DNA of 27,446 nucleotides, taken from IMG/VR virus record IMGVR_UViG_3300044630_002989, positions 1-27,446 of that record. One strand, given 5' to 3'. The DNA is from a virus. Every line of letters starts with the position of its first letter. Within the stretch, counting starts at the first letter, position 1. Made by a program: the position numbers and the translations under genes. Positions 1 through 8,249 of the stretch are shown in pieces. Below the pieces are notes generated by a model. The model worked only from the letters and a program-made list of their open reading frames with translations, was not told where the DNA came from and did not search any database.

Positions 1-633
1 GGTGGTTCGAGTTATACTTATGACATAACGGCATACGAAAATTGGACAACTGGCGGAAGTGGAGGCTCAAATGCTGGTACAAGAAGTGGTGGTGGATATT
101 CGGCTGTTTCTTTCTCAAACGGAGGAATCGGTTATTGTCACTTCAATATTGGAGAAATGATGGAAACTTACGACATATTTGGAGCACATACTGTATATAA
201 GAAGATAAGAATGATATTTGATGGTACTGACAACAACGGAGATGCTTGTGTGGTTGGGTTCTTTGCTACTTCTGGAGGCGTAACTGCTGCAGGAAACCCA
301 AAACTTGGATTCAAAGTAAGCAGAACCGCTGGTGTTAAATCAGTTTCTTTTTATTACCCAGACGACACGGGAAGCCCTCAACAATATGATTTTTCAGCAC
401 CACAAGTTGCCAATATAACTTCTTACGGATACAATGTTTACATGATTTGTAACGGAACTTCAATCAAGTTATACTTTAAGCATTTAGATGAATTGATTTT
501 TGAAAACGGAGATGACGCAGATTGGGACACTTACGGTGTGCTTCCAGTGTTTGGAATAGCATCTCAGTCTGGAACGACTGGTAGTACTGGGGCTGACGTT
601 GCACAAGTTTTAGTAACAGACATCGCTCCGTAA
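1..633 (+). CDS. Virion/tail-associated protein, 5' end outside window
   Basis: The frame is open from the first base, so this is the C-terminal 210 residues of a longer gene. An in-frame ATG at 157 is probably internal, because the upstream residues keep the same Gly/Ser/Tyr-rich, beta-type composition. The visible part has alternating hydrophobic and polar residues, many Gly, Thr and Asn, and no membrane segment or catalytic motif. This is typical of a jelly-roll or lectin-like domain at the end of a tail protein. It sits directly upstream of other tail genes on the same strand. Assignment as structural rests on composition and neighbours, not on a recognised family. Confidence 0.6.
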   Translation, partial: GGSSYTYDITAYENWTTGGSGGSNAGTRSGGGYSAVSFSNGGIGYCHFNIGEMMETYDIFGAHTVYKKIRMIFDGTDNNGDACVVGFFATSGGVTAAGNPKLGFKVSRTAGVKSVSFYYPDDTGSPQQYDFSAPQVANITSYGYNVYMICNGTSIKLYFKHLDELIFENGDDADWDTYGVLPVFGIASQSGTTGSTGADVAQVLVTDIAP

Positions 634-655
634 AAATTGACACTTTAAATAAAAA

Positions 656-1654
656 ATGGCACCACCGCTTACATTTTGGATAGACTCTTATAGCAACAGG
701 CTTGCTGCTAATTGGAATTCGTTTGTTTTTGCTGGAAGACCAGAGTTCAGACAAGGTGATGCTGTTCCAGTACTCCTTAGATGGATTCAAAGACCAGCAC
801 TAAGCACATCATTTATGGAAGAAATTCCCTTTGGGAATTACGACATAATGTTTGAAGTTGGCAACATTGGGTGGAGACCAAGTGGCGGGCAGTGGTATCT
901 AAATAATGAAGACTATAGTACAGACCTTATTGAATGGAATGCCGAAGCGTCGGATGTAGAAGTTAAACTAAACTCTATTCTTCCAATAGTTCAGTCTGGC
1001 GGAGTACGCGTTACTCGGTCAAACGACGATGGGTATAAAATCATATTTGTTGAAAACGGAGTAAGAGAGCCAATCACTGGGTTCGGGGAAGGCTTAGTTC
1101 CCACCTGCAATGTGGTTGTAAGCACCGTTACGCTTGGCTCTGCATCCACTAAGGCGGTCTTCTGGGTGACTCTAAGGCAGATAATCGTTAGCGAAGAGGT
1201 TGGTAACTGGACAACGGAGGCAGCCTGTACTGCCGCTGTTAGTCAATTAAAGCCAGACATTTGGGATGTTTACTTAACCAGTCAGCCACAAGATGGAAAC
1301 TTCTCAATATCCGTGGATGCTGGCTCACCAATCACTATTAGTGTTCTAGAGACCCCTGCCTCATTCCAAACCAAACTTGGGGCTGGTTTTGTTGTAACAA
1401 AGCAGGGAGACTACACTTGGCGCATTAGAAGCGACGATGGCTCTGCCTTTACGGTTACCATTGAAGACGACGCAAACATAGTATCTTTTGTCGGCAAAGA
1501 GAACACTATTCTCTTAAACGACCAATTAGTATCAGAAATGCTCTCTGGCTTGTCAATGACATCCTCAATGCTAGAGATATCCATACTTGCGGATGGCAAC
1601 AAACAGACCATATTGTCTATACCGTGTACGGTGGTTGGCAAGGTCACAGGGTAA
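656..1654 (+). CDS. Putative tail/baseplate structural protein
   Basis: This 332-residue protein starts at ATG 656 after an A-rich stretch without a Shine-Dalgarno sequence. It is Thr/Ser/Val-rich and beta-strand-like, with no signal peptide, membrane segment or recognisable enzyme motif. Its stop overlaps the next start as TAATG, and it lies between two other tail-type genes, so it was probably translated with them as a structural operon. No family was recognised. A virion role (fibre connector or baseplate component) is inferred from position and composition. Confidence 0.6.
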   Translation: MAPPLTFWIDSYSNRLAANWNSFVFAGRPEFRQGDAVPVLLRWIQRPALSTSFMEEIPFGNYDIMFEVGNIGWRPSGGQWYLNNEDYSTDLIEWNAEASDVEVKLNSILPIVQSGGVRVTRSNDDGYKIIFVENGVREPITGFGEGLVPTCNVVVSTVTLGSASTKAVFWVTLRQIIVSEEVGNWTTEAACTAAVSQLKPDIWDVYLTSQPQDGNFSISVDAGSPITISVLETPASFQTKLGAGFVVTKQGDYTWRIRSDDGSAFTVTIEDDANIVSFVGKENTILLNDQLVSEMLSGLSMTSSMLEISILADGNKQTILSIPCTVVGKVTG

Positions 1655-1971
1655 TGCAGTTCACTTCATTCAAGAGAGGGACTACCTTCACTGGGACAAT
1701 AAGATATGTCCCAAGGGCAGATAATCTTCCAAATTTAATTGGGGGAACCGCCACATCAAGAATCAAAGATACCCTTGGCAGAAGGCATACGCTTGACTGT
1801 ACCATTTCGGAAGACGGTCTTACGATTACCGTAACTGGCTCAAGCGATGTAACAATTCAAATGACCCTTGGTCCAGCATTCTGGGATGTCGCTGTTGATG
1901 TTGGCGGAAGCGTAATAGCAACAAATACTTGGCAGTTTGAGGTAACAGAACTTATATCAGTTCCATCTTAA
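1654..1971 (+). CDS. Small tail-fibre-associated protein (beta domain)
   Basis: The chosen start is ATG 1654, which overlaps the preceding stop as TAATG. An upstream in-frame ATG at 1624 would overlap the previous gene by 31 nt and is less likely. The product is 105 residues. It begins with a strand-rich region (KRGTTFTGTIRY) and later reads FWDVAVDVGG followed by TWQFEVTE. This resembles the small Ig-like or BppU-N-like proteins often encoded just before a tail fibre. Its stop overlaps the fibre gene start, again as TAATG. Function is inferred from layout only. Confidence 0.6.
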   Translation: MQFTSFKRGTTFTGTIRYVPRADNLPNLIGGTATSRIKDTLGRRHTLDCTISEDGLTITVTGSSDVTIQMTLGPAFWDVAVDVGGSVIATNTWQFEVTELISVPS

Positions 1972-4900
1972 TGACTTTAATCGCGCAAATCAATGGTACT
2001 GCTGCGTTTGTTGCATCTGTAAACGGCTCAACGCCGTTTAATATAACTGCTGCTACATCGTCTGAGTTTGTTGCTTCAATGGCTGCTATTGGTCCGCAAG
2101 GACCATCTGGCGTTGCGACCGCCACCTTCCCCATAATCTATACCTCAGAGACTCAGAACGTCTCTATTGAGCCAAACTACTTTGCGTTAGTTTCTGCCTT
2201 AGACGACTATCTTCTAATTACAGACGCTGCAATTACGTATCAGACAATTGCTGGTATGAATGTGTATCTGACTGCTGCTACCGCAGCGTCAACTTACTAT
2301 CCATTAACTAACCCCTCTGGGTTTATTACATCGGCTGCACTAACACCTTATCTTCTTTCGGCTACTGCGGCTACAACTTACTACCTCCAGACCAATCCGT
2401 CTGGATTTATTACAGCGGCAGCACTTACTGGGTACGCCACTGAAGCGTTTGTAACATCGCAGGGGTACATTACTTCGGCTGCTTTAACACCGTACTTAAC
2501 ATCGGCTGACGCTGCTACAACTTACTACCTTCAAACCAATCCTTCTAATTTTATCACAAGTGCTGCTCTTAGCGGGTACGCCACTGAGACTTGGGTTGGC
2601 GAACAAGGGTTTCTAACTGCTCCGTATAATCCGTTTGACCAGACTCTAAACACAGCAGATACGGTTCAATTTGCGGAAGTCCGTACGGATACCGTTAGAC
2701 CGAAGAGTCTAAACGCAAACTTAAATCTTACAGTTTATAACGATACGGGTCTCGGCATTTACTACACCAACTACTTTGATGCCTTCACCAATAAACTGGT
2801 GTTTGATACTGATGCTGGTGGCATAACCTTCCCAGACGGAACAAGTCAAACTACCGCTTGGACTGGAGACCTTGGCGACTATCTGCCTTTAGCGGGCGGC
2901 ACAATGACGGGTGCTATTACTTATGGAGATGTTGGTGGTGTTACAACTACCCTTTCATCTTCTGGGCTTAATGTAGTAAACTCAGCCGAGGGTAGCGGTG
3001 CGACTGTTGGATACGACACATTACTTGGTGTTGGTTATGTTATTCTAAACAAACCCGCTGATGGTACATCTATTGAACTTACTGCCACAGGCATAACCTT
3101 CCCAGATGGGACTGTTCAAACAACTGCCGCCGATGGCGGCGACTTCTTGCCTCTTGCAGGTGGGACGATGACGGGTGCTATTCTATTTGGAACTGCTGGT
3201 CAGAACATTGATGTGGGTTCTTTTGACAATGGAACAGGTGGTTCAAATGGCATTTCTCTTAACTGTGCAGTTAATTACGAACTTAACTGGCAAGGTGGCT
3301 TTCTTGAAAACAGATACTCTGGAACTGCATATCCAATCGGACTAAACTCTAATTTAATTTTTGGCACTATCGGCTCTGGGATTTACACAGAGATTAGTAG
3401 CAATGGTTCGGTTTGGGCTACTGTCGACAATTCTGCTTACGGTGAATACACAAAGCAAAGATTTTACATCGGAACTTCTGGAGCATTAAACCCAGTTTGG
3501 ATTGATGCTTCATTGAATATGGGTACTAGTGGAAATCCAAGTATTCAAATTCAGCCAGACGGTGCTTCTGGAGATGCAATGAAAATTGACGGATTTGGCT
3601 TAACCTTCCCAGACGCAACTGTTCAGACGACTGCTTGGACAGGGACTTATAATCCGTTCGACCAGTCGCTTAACACTACTGACACACCAACATTTGTATC
3701 AGTAAACTTAGTATCTGGCGGAGACTCTGGTTCACTTACCGCGACTTCCATTGACCTTGGCTCTTTAAGCATAAATGCCGCAGGAACGGGAATCAATTTA
3801 GGGGCTGGTTCTGGACTCTCAATCACTTTCCCAGACGCAACGATACAGGATACAGCGTTTAACTTAACGAAGTTAGCAAGTTGGTTTGGTGCTTCACAGT
3901 CTGGCAGTATCGCCACATTTAACCCTCCGCTATCGGGACAATTCTTGTACTATGACGGGACATATTTGAATTGGGGAGATGTTCCAAATCCGTTCGACCA
4001 GTCTCTCAACATTGGTGATGCTCCGTCTTTCGGAAGCATTACGATTACAGACCCCTCTACAAATATAACCTTAAACGGAGCCATCCAATTCTCAGACACA
4101 AGTACGCAGACCACAGCCTTCCCTCCTTCTGGCGGAACTACGCTTCAGTACATAGACGGAACTGGCGGGCTTCAAACATTCCCAACTGGAGGTGCGGCAA
4201 CAAGATTAGAGACTACGGTTTATAATAACTCTGGTACAACTATTCCTCAGCACCGTTTAGTTTACATCAATGGTCGCCACGGCAATGACCCAACAATCGC
4301 CCTTGCACAGGCTAATTCCGAAGTAACATCTCGTGGTACATTTGGATTCACTACTGCGGCTATTTCAAATATGTCGCTTGGTACTGTTATTCAAGTTGGC
4401 TTGCTTGAGGATGTACACTATACGGAATCAATGACTGATGGCGACTTGTTGTTCCTTTCACCAACGGTTGCTGGGGGCTGGACGAACACTCAACCATCCT
4501 CACCAAATCATTATGTTAATGTCGGAACAGCCATCCGTGTTCATCCAACTCAAGGGTCAATCCAAGTACGAGTTGTAAACTCAAACGAGTTAAGTGAATT
4601 AAGTGATGTGCAAATTACATCTGCCGTAAGCGGAGATTTAATTGTTAAGAACGGTAGCGGTTATTGGGTAAGCCAATCTAAGGCTACCGCTGGGATTGCA
4701 CCAATTGGAAGCCCGACCTTCACGGGAACCGTCACCATACCCGCTGGTGCTTCGATTGATGGGTATTTAACTACAACATCGGCAAGCACTACATACGCCC
4801 CGTTGGCTTCGCCAACATTTACAGGCAACCCTCAAGCACCAACGAAAGCAGAAGGAGACAATACTACTTCGATTGCAACTACTCAGTTTGTAACAACTGC

Positions 4901-5828
4901 TGTTGCGGGAGGCGGAGGTGGGGGTGGTGCGAATGTCATCGACATTCAAACCTTTGGTAGTGCTGGACAAACAAGCGAACTTGTAACAACTTGGACTAAA
5001 CCTGCTGGAGCAAAGTTAGTTGTTGTTCATATTTTTGGTGCTGGTGGTGGCGGTGCTGGTGGTTCTTGTCAAGCAACTGGAACCGCAAGGAGTGGTGGTG
5101 GTGGAGGTGCTGGAGGTGCTTATTCGTTCTATAACATTTTACCATCAGACCTTGGTGCTACTTGTGATGTTCGTGTTGCGGTCGGTGGTGCTGGTGGAGC
5201 AGGTCGCAGTACTTCTGGAACGCAACTTGCGGGTGGCGCAGCAAACCAGTCTGGAAACGCAACGGAGTTTGGAAATACAAGTCCAGCAACAAAGTATTGG
5301 AGGTCTAATCTATCAAACGCTACTACGGCTGGCTCTGCTACTGGTGCTGTTGGTACAGGCGGTTCAATACTTGGAATGCAAGTTGCGGCAATAAACACAA
5401 ACGGTGCGAGTGGGCAAAGCACAACTGGCTCTACTCCAGCGGCGATTTCTACTGGGATACTTTCGGCTGGCTCTGGCGGTGGTGGTGCTGGTGCTGCTGC
5501 GGCATCTGTTGTTAATGCGGCTGGAGGTGCTGGTCAGTCGAGAAGTGCATCTACTTTCAACGGTATCTCAACAGCCCTTGCGGGCGGTGCTGGCGGAACA
5601 ACTGCTGGTGTACAGGCAACTGCTGGTGCTGATACTGATGTCATCTTTGGCAGAGGAATGGGTGGTGGTGGTGGATTTTATATGACAGGCGTAGCGGGTG
5701 GAACTGGTGGACGAGGTGGATTCCCTTCTGGCGGTGGTGGAGGCGGTGGTGCGTCTGACCTTGGATTCCTTTCGGGTGCTGGCGGGCAAGGCGGCAACGG
5801 AAAAATCATTGTTATAACTTACTTCTGA
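1971..5828 (+). CDS. Large repetitive tail fibre with glycine-rich C-terminal tip
   Basis: The 1285-residue fibre probably forms a trimeric shaft that contacts the host receptor. Visible parts in order are: a short collagen-like GPQGPSG near residue 40; three tandem SAALxxY/TTYYxxTNPS repeats (about 100-215); several NPFDQ(S/T)LN segments (about 218, 560, 672); five copies of a (I/L)TFPD(G/A)TxQTTA-type motif (about 283, 373, 543, 617, 705); two PLAGGTMTGAI motifs (about 302 and 390); and a fibre motif SPTFTGNPQAPTKAEG with SIATTQFV near 946-974. From about 979 to the end it is very glycine-rich. PLAGGTMTG and FPDGTxQTTA are well-known phage fibre repeats. The glycine-rich end resembles polyglycine-II adhesin tips such as phage S16 gp38. 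No chaperone or autocleavage domain was seen. Confidence 0.88.
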   Translation: MTLIAQINGTAAFVASVNGSTPFNITAATSSEFVASMAAIGPQGPSGVATATFPIIYTSETQNVSIEPNYFALVSALDDYLLITDAAITYQTIAGMNVYLTAATAASTYYPLTNPSGFITSAALTPYLLSATAATTYYLQTNPSGFITAAALTGYATEAFVTSQGYITSAALTPYLTSADAATTYYLQTNPSNFITSAALSGYATETWVGEQGFLTAPYNPFDQTLNTADTVQFAEVRTDTVRPKSLNANLNLTVYNDTGLGIYYTNYFDAFTNKLVFDTDAGGITFPDGTSQTTAWTGDLGDYLPLAGGTMTGAITYGDVGGVTTTLSSSGLNVVNSAEGSGATVGYDTLLGVGYVILNKPADGTSIELTATGITFPDGTVQTTAADGGDFLPLAGGTMTGAILFGTAGQNIDVGSFDNGTGGSNGISLNCAVNYELNWQGGFLENRYSGTAYPIGLNSNLIFGTIGSGIYTEISSNGSVWATVDNSAYGEYTKQRFYIGTSGALNPVWIDASLNMGTSGNPSIQIQPDGASGDAMKIDGFGLTFPDATVQTTAWTGTYNPFDQSLNTTDTPTFVSVNLVSGGDSGSLTATSIDLGSLSINAAGTGINLGAGSGLSITFPDATIQDTAFNLTKLASWFGASQSGSIATFNPPLSGQFLYYDGTYLNWGDVPNPFDQSLNIGDAPSFGSITITDPSTNITLNGAIQFSDTSTQTTAFPPSGGTTLQYIDGTGGLQTFPTGGAATRLETTVYNNSGTTIPQHRLVYINGRHGNDPTIALAQANSEVTSRGTFGFTTAAISNMSLGTVIQVGLLEDVHYTESMTDGDLLFLSPTVAGGWTNTQPSSPNHYVNVGTAIRVHPTQGSIQVRVVNSNELSELSDVQITSAVSGDLIVKNGSGYWVSQSKATAGIAPIGSPTFTGTVTIPAGASIDGYLTTTSASTTYAPLASPTFTGNPQAPTKAEGDNTTSIATTQFVTTAVAGGGGGGGANVIDIQTFGSAGQTSELVTTWTKPAGAKLVVVHIFGAGGGGAGGSCQATGTARSGGGGGAGGAYSFYNILPSDLGATCDVRVAVGGAGGAGRSTSGTQLAGGAANQSGNATEFGNTSPATKYWRSNLSNATTAGSATGAVGTGGSILGMQVAAINTNGASGQSTTGSTPAAISTGILSAGSGGGGAGAAAASVVNAAGGAGQSRSASTFNGISTALAGGAGGTTAGVQATAGADTDVIFGRGMGGGGGFYMTGVAGGTGGRGGFPSGGGGGGGASDLGFLSGAGGQGGNGKIIVITYF
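2270..2600 (+). repeat. Tandem in-gene repeats of tail-fibre shaft
   Basis: About three diverged copies encode the pattern SAALTPYL-SA-AATTYYLQTNPS-FIT followed by GYATE. They lie within the N-terminal third of the fibre gene. They keep codon-level similarity (for example, repeated runs for ACTTACTACCT and ACATCGGCTGC), which suggests relatively recent duplication or ongoing recombination among copies. Confidence 0.6.
4906..5800 (+). repeat. Glycine-rich low-complexity coding region (fibre tip)
   Basis: GGT/GGC/GGA-rich codons encode repeated GGAGG and GGGGG blocks separated by Ala/Ser/Thr-rich strands. Long open frames on both other forward frames here are by-products of this biased composition, not genes. 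Confidence 0.7.
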
Positions 5829-5977
5829 TGAATACTATAACCGACCATCTTGGATTAGTCTGGACTCGCTCAGAGGACGGGACTACATTGACCTGCAAAG
5901 ACTCTGAAATAGTCGTAGTTGGCGTTCCAGAGATGACCATTGAATACCTGCTCTCAATAGCATACTTAACAGAATGA
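5828..5977 (+). CDS. Small protein after the tail fibre (49 aa)
   Basis: The ATG at 5828 overlaps the fibre stop as TGATG, and the stop overlaps the next start as ATGA, so translational coupling on both sides supports a real gene. The 49-residue product is acidic at its start and ends in a hydrophobic helix (MTIEYLLSIAYLTE). No family was recognised. It may be a small fibre-associated or lysis-region protein. Confidence 0.55.
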   Translation: MNTITDHLGLVWTRSEDGTTLTCKDSEIVVVGVPEMTIEYLLSIAYLTE

Positions 5978-6177
5978 AAACACTACTAATCTTATCTATC
6001 TTCTTATGCGGTTGCGTAAACCAATCCGTAAGCACCTTGGTTATGCCAGAAAGAGAAATGTCTATTTATCGACTTGAGAGCCGTATTGAAAGGCTTGAGT
6101 CATACAGCAAGGAAGAAACTAAGGCTGAGTGCGATATGTTACGCAGACAGATAGACTCAATTAGAAAAGCAAAGTAG
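5974..6177 (+). CDS. Small lipoprotein, o-spanin-like candidate
   Basis: This 67-residue protein begins with a hydrophobic signal and an LCGC lipobox (Cys14 would be lipidated), so it should be anchored in the outer membrane of a Gram-negative host. The remainder is a charged heptad-like helix (YRLESRIERLESY). That architecture fits a small outer-membrane spanin subunit, and the next genes encode membrane proteins of a lysis region. The start overlaps the previous stop as ATGA. No partner i-spanin is obvious. Phage lipoproteins can also act in superinfection exclusion. Confidence 0.55.
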   Translation: MKTLLILSIFLCGCVNQSVSTLVMPEREMSIYRLESRIERLESYSKEETKAECDMLRRQIDSIRKAK

Positions 6178-6212
6178 AAACAGTTTAAGGTTGATAAAGA
6201 CCCATTGGGTAT

Positions 6213-6944
6213 ATGAGGTCATTAACAATTATTGCACTATCGCTTGCGCTAAGTGGATGCTGGTCTAGTTCTAAGAAACTCCCAGAGCCAGCAACTGATG
6301 TTGGTCTATCTGGAGCAGAAGCCAACTACGATAAGATTTCAAACAAGATAGACAGCCGTGTAGCGGCTGCCATCATTGTTGCCAAGGATAACGCCAAGGA
6401 CGAAAAGACAGTTACTGGCGAACTCTCCGTAGCACAAGCAATGCTTGATGCCCCAAGTCCAGACGACCTCGCTTGGGCTAAAGCCCGTGCTGAAAAAGGT
6501 GATGAAGTCTTCTACGCAGAACAAGTCAAACAAGCACGCCAACTAGCCGCAGCGATGATTGCAGCAAGTAAGAACTACGAAGCAGAGAAGGCTCGTAAGC
6601 AAGCAGAGTTTGATGCTGCTCTTATTGCTAAGGATAAAGAATTCAAAGCATTAGAACTTTCAAAGAACAACGACCGTCTGATGTTTGCTGGTGGCGCATC
6701 GTTAGCCGCTGGACTTGCTCTTATGTTCTTTTTCCCAATTGCTAAGGGAAAACAGTTTGGTGCAGTGCTTCTTATCGTTGGTGTCATTCTTGGTGGAATC
6801 CCGTTTGTATCTGGAGAATCTTGGTTCAAACAAGCCATTGGGTGGACAATTGCTATTGTTATAATCCTTATTATTACTTGGTTTATTCTAAGTAGAAAAA
6901 AGGAATGTTCGGCACAGCCAACCAATGACAACCCAACCAACTGA
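6213..6944 (+). CDS. Lipoprotein with coiled region and three C-terminal membrane segments; possible unimolecular spanin
   Basis: This 243-residue protein has an LSGC lipobox (Cys16), a long Ala/Lys/Glu-rich helical region (about 35-150) and then three hydrophobic segments (about 155-175, 178-198, 205-226), ending in a basic tail. An outer-membrane lipid anchor plus a C-terminal inner-membrane anchor is the layout of unimolecular spanins such as T1 gp11, which join and fuse the two membranes during lysis. Known u-spanins are usually shorter and have one transmembrane segment, so this is only a candidate. The 3' end overlaps the holin-like gene by 20 nt, consistent with a lysis cassette. Confidence 0.6.
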   Translation: MRSLTIIALSLALSGCWSSSKKLPEPATDVGLSGAEANYDKISNKIDSRVAAAIIVAKDNAKDEKTVTGELSVAQAMLDAPSPDDLAWAKARAEKGDEVFYAEQVKQARQLAAAMIAASKNYEAEKARKQAEFDAALIAKDKEFKALELSKNNDRLMFAGGASLAAGLALMFFFPIAKGKQFGAVLLIVGVILGGIPFVSGESWFKQAIGWTIAIVIILIITWFILSRKKECSAQPTNDNPTN

Positions 6945-7284
6945 TACAGAATTCGCAAATGCTATTGAAGACTTCAAGGGCGGCGGCTGGATTGTCTCTG
7001 TCCTTGGTGGTGCTGGGATGCTTGCAAGGCTATTGCTTGATGACGAACACCACCCTGCAATATTTTGGATTAGAAGGCTTCTTGCTGGTTCAATTGTTGC
7101 AGTTATTTGCTATTTTGGAATTTCACTTAGCGGGAGCGAAATTACTGGGTTCAAGAGGGCGTTCCTCTTATGCACCGCTGGTGCATTCAGCCCAGAGTTA
7201 ATGGAGTTGTCGCTAAAACAATATAAGAAAGGATTAGATGAAAAAACTCAAAAAAGAAAGCGCAATAAGCGAAACAAGGCTTGA
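6925..7284 (+). CDS. Putative holin (LydA-like)
   Basis: This 119-residue protein has a short soluble N-terminus, a Gly-rich hydrophobic segment (WIVSVLGGAGMLARLLL), a polar DDEHH turn, a second membrane helix (LLAGSIVAVICYFGISLSG), a third hydrophobic stretch and a very basic tail (KTQKRKRNKRNK). This order matches LydA/holin-superfamily-III proteins that permeabilise the inner membrane at lysis. It overlaps the lipoprotein gene by 20 nt upstream and the next membrane-protein gene by 47 nt downstream. Function is by family resemblance and position. No dual-start motif is evident. Confidence 0.6.
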   Translation: MTTQPTDTEFANAIEDFKGGGWIVSVLGGAGMLARLLLDDEHHPAIFWIRRLLAGSIVAVICYFGISLSGSEITGFKRAFLLCTAGAFSPELMELSLKQYKKGLDEKTQKRKRNKRNKA

Positions 7285-7576
7285 ATTCATTATTGCTTCC
7301 CTCGCAGGGTTCCTTTTCGTCTTTGGAATCGCTGGGTGGATTGCAACTGATGGCGTTCAACTTGGTTTCAAGTTATTACAGAACCCCAAGAGCATGGCGG
7401 CAATCGCCACGGAGGACGGGTTGTTTACGGACGAGGGCATAGTATCCTTTAGCAAGATACGTGGCATCATCGAAAACCTTCAGTTATTTTCAATCGCAGC
7501 CCTTTCCTTCGGTGCGATTGTGTGTGCAGCGTTTGTCTACAGGCTAAAGAAAAGAATTAGAATCGAGAGAATCTAA
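7238..7576 (+). CDS. Two-helix inner-membrane protein, possible antiholin or second holin
   Basis: This 112-residue protein has a basic N-terminus (MKKLKKE), a first membrane helix (about 17-36), a polar loop of about 45 residues and a second helix (about 84-104) followed by a basic end. It starts inside the holin gene, so its basic N-terminus is overprinted on the basic holin tail. Position and topology suggest a role in lysis timing, but no family was recognised. Its stop is one base from the stop of the convergent reverse gene. Confidence 0.55.
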   Translation: MKKLKKESAISETRLEFIIASLAGFLFVFGIAGWIATDGVQLGFKLLQNPKSMAAIATEDGLFTDEGIVSFSKIRGIIENLQLFSIAALSFGAIVCAAFVYRLKKRIRIERI

Positions 7577-7577
7577 C

Positions 7578-7910
7578 TTACTTAATTGTTTCCCAAGCAG
7601 CGTCTGTTGCTTTGTAAGCGTTTGAGAGGTCGGTCTTTACGCTTACCCAGAGTTCGCCAGACTGAGAATCCCTTAGTGTCTGTTTAGCAATCTCAAGTTG
7701 GCAAAATAGCATTTCGTGAGCATCATCAGATGGTGTGGCGTACTTGCCGACATTGTCCAAAAGCCAGTTATAGTCATCAACCTTCTTTGACTGGTAGTGA
7801 TAGTTCGCCAATAGAGTCTTGGCTCGTTGAAGAGAAACCATTGCTGCACAGATTTCCATAAACGCTTTATGCGTTTTTTCCGTTGAGATGTTATGTGTGA
7901 GTTCGCTCAT
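7578..7910 (-). CDS. Hypothetical helical protein (110 aa)
   Basis: The longest frame starts at 8066, but the start chosen is ATG 7910. A TTGACA/TATTCA promoter ends only 5 nt before this ATG, and the upstream extension is cysteine- and serine-rich and would lie inside the promoter. The protein (MSELTHNISTEK start) is predicted alpha-helical with a conserved-looking AKTLLANYHY segment. No family or catalytic motif was recognised. It is convergent with the lysis region and is the only reverse gene in the left half. Confidence 0.55.
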   Translation of the reverse strand: MSELTHNISTEKTHKAFMEICAAMVSLQRAKTLLANYHYQSKKVDDYNWLLDNVGKYATPSDDAHEMLFCQLEIAKQTLRDSQSGELWVSVKTDLSNAYKATDAAWETIK

Positions 7911-7915
7911 AGTAT

Positions 7916-7945
7916 TGAATATGAACAAATATTGCGGTTTGTCAA
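7916..7945 (-). promoter_or_regulatory. Predicted promoter for the reverse gene at 7910
   Basis: On the reverse strand TTGACA (7940-7945) is followed after 18 nt by TATTCA (7916-7921); the ATG begins 5 nt later. With a start point about 7 nt past the -10, the transcript would be leaderless. This geometry recurs at other genes in the window. Confidence 0.45.
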
Positions 7946-8110
7946 CAACTGATTGCGAATGTGTGCACTCGCTTGCGAATAAACTGACGGAATGACTTGA
8001 CAGGGTTCTGATTATCTCCCCCTTTAACCCCCTCTCTATTGCTTCGCAACTGTACGCCATTGTCATTGTAAGGCTCTTGGATATGCTCGTGGCTGTCTGC
8101 CCCTCGCTAT

Positions 8111-8152
8111 CCCATGTAAGGTCTTCAAGCGGCTTCAGACAAAGACTATGGG
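8111..8152 (+). other. Nested hairpin in intergenic region (possible structured RNA)
   Basis: CCCAT (8111-8115) pairs with ATGGG (8148-8152), GTCT (8121-8124) with AGAC (8137-8140), and AAG (8127-8129) with CTT (8133-8135), giving a nested interrupted stem. It lies in the stretch 7946-8211, which has no convincing gene. No poly-T follows, so it is not a standard terminator. It could be part of a small RNA or a chance fold. Confidence 0.25.
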
Positions 8153-8163
8153 TGGAGGCTAAT

Positions 8164-8193
8164 TGTTAGTAAGTAGTGAACAGTGTTAGTAAG
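8164..8193 (+). repeat. Direct repeat TGTTAGTAAG, 20-bp period, upstream of promoter
   Basis: Two exact 10-bp copies lie at 8164-8173 and 8184-8193. They start exactly 20 bp apart (about two helical turns), 18 bp upstream of the -35 box at 8212. This placement fits a pair of binding sites for a transcription activator or repressor. A TATACT sequence at 8199-8204 could be an additional -10 box. Confidence 0.45.
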
Positions 8194-8211
8194 ATAGTTA
8201 TACTTATTCGC

Positions 8212-8240
8212 TTGACTATGTGACTTCTTGAGGTTTTATG
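8212..8240 (+). promoter_or_regulatory. Predicted promoter for 8250 gene
   Basis: TTGACT (8212-8217), 17-nt spacer, TTTATG (8235-8240), then GGCAGTCTT and the ATG at 8250. The nine bases between -10 and ATG nearly match those before the gene at 14065 (GACAGTCTT), so the two promoters are related and both predict near-leaderless mRNA. Confidence 0.5.
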
Positions 8241-8249
8241 GGCAGTCTT

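Noticed and set aside
4767-5789. Several long open frames on both strands inside the fibre gene
   Set aside because: They arise from the glycine-rich, repetitive codons of the real frame and have biased composition (Val/Leu-rich or Ser/Thr-rich) with no start context.
7997-8039. TTGACA followed by CCCCTCTC as another CYTCACCC promoter
   Set aside because: Spacing is off by one, the 8-mer does not match, and no -10 or gene lies downstream.
8067-8160. tRNA-like gene in the intergenic region
   Set aside because: No T-arm consensus or acceptor pairing was found.
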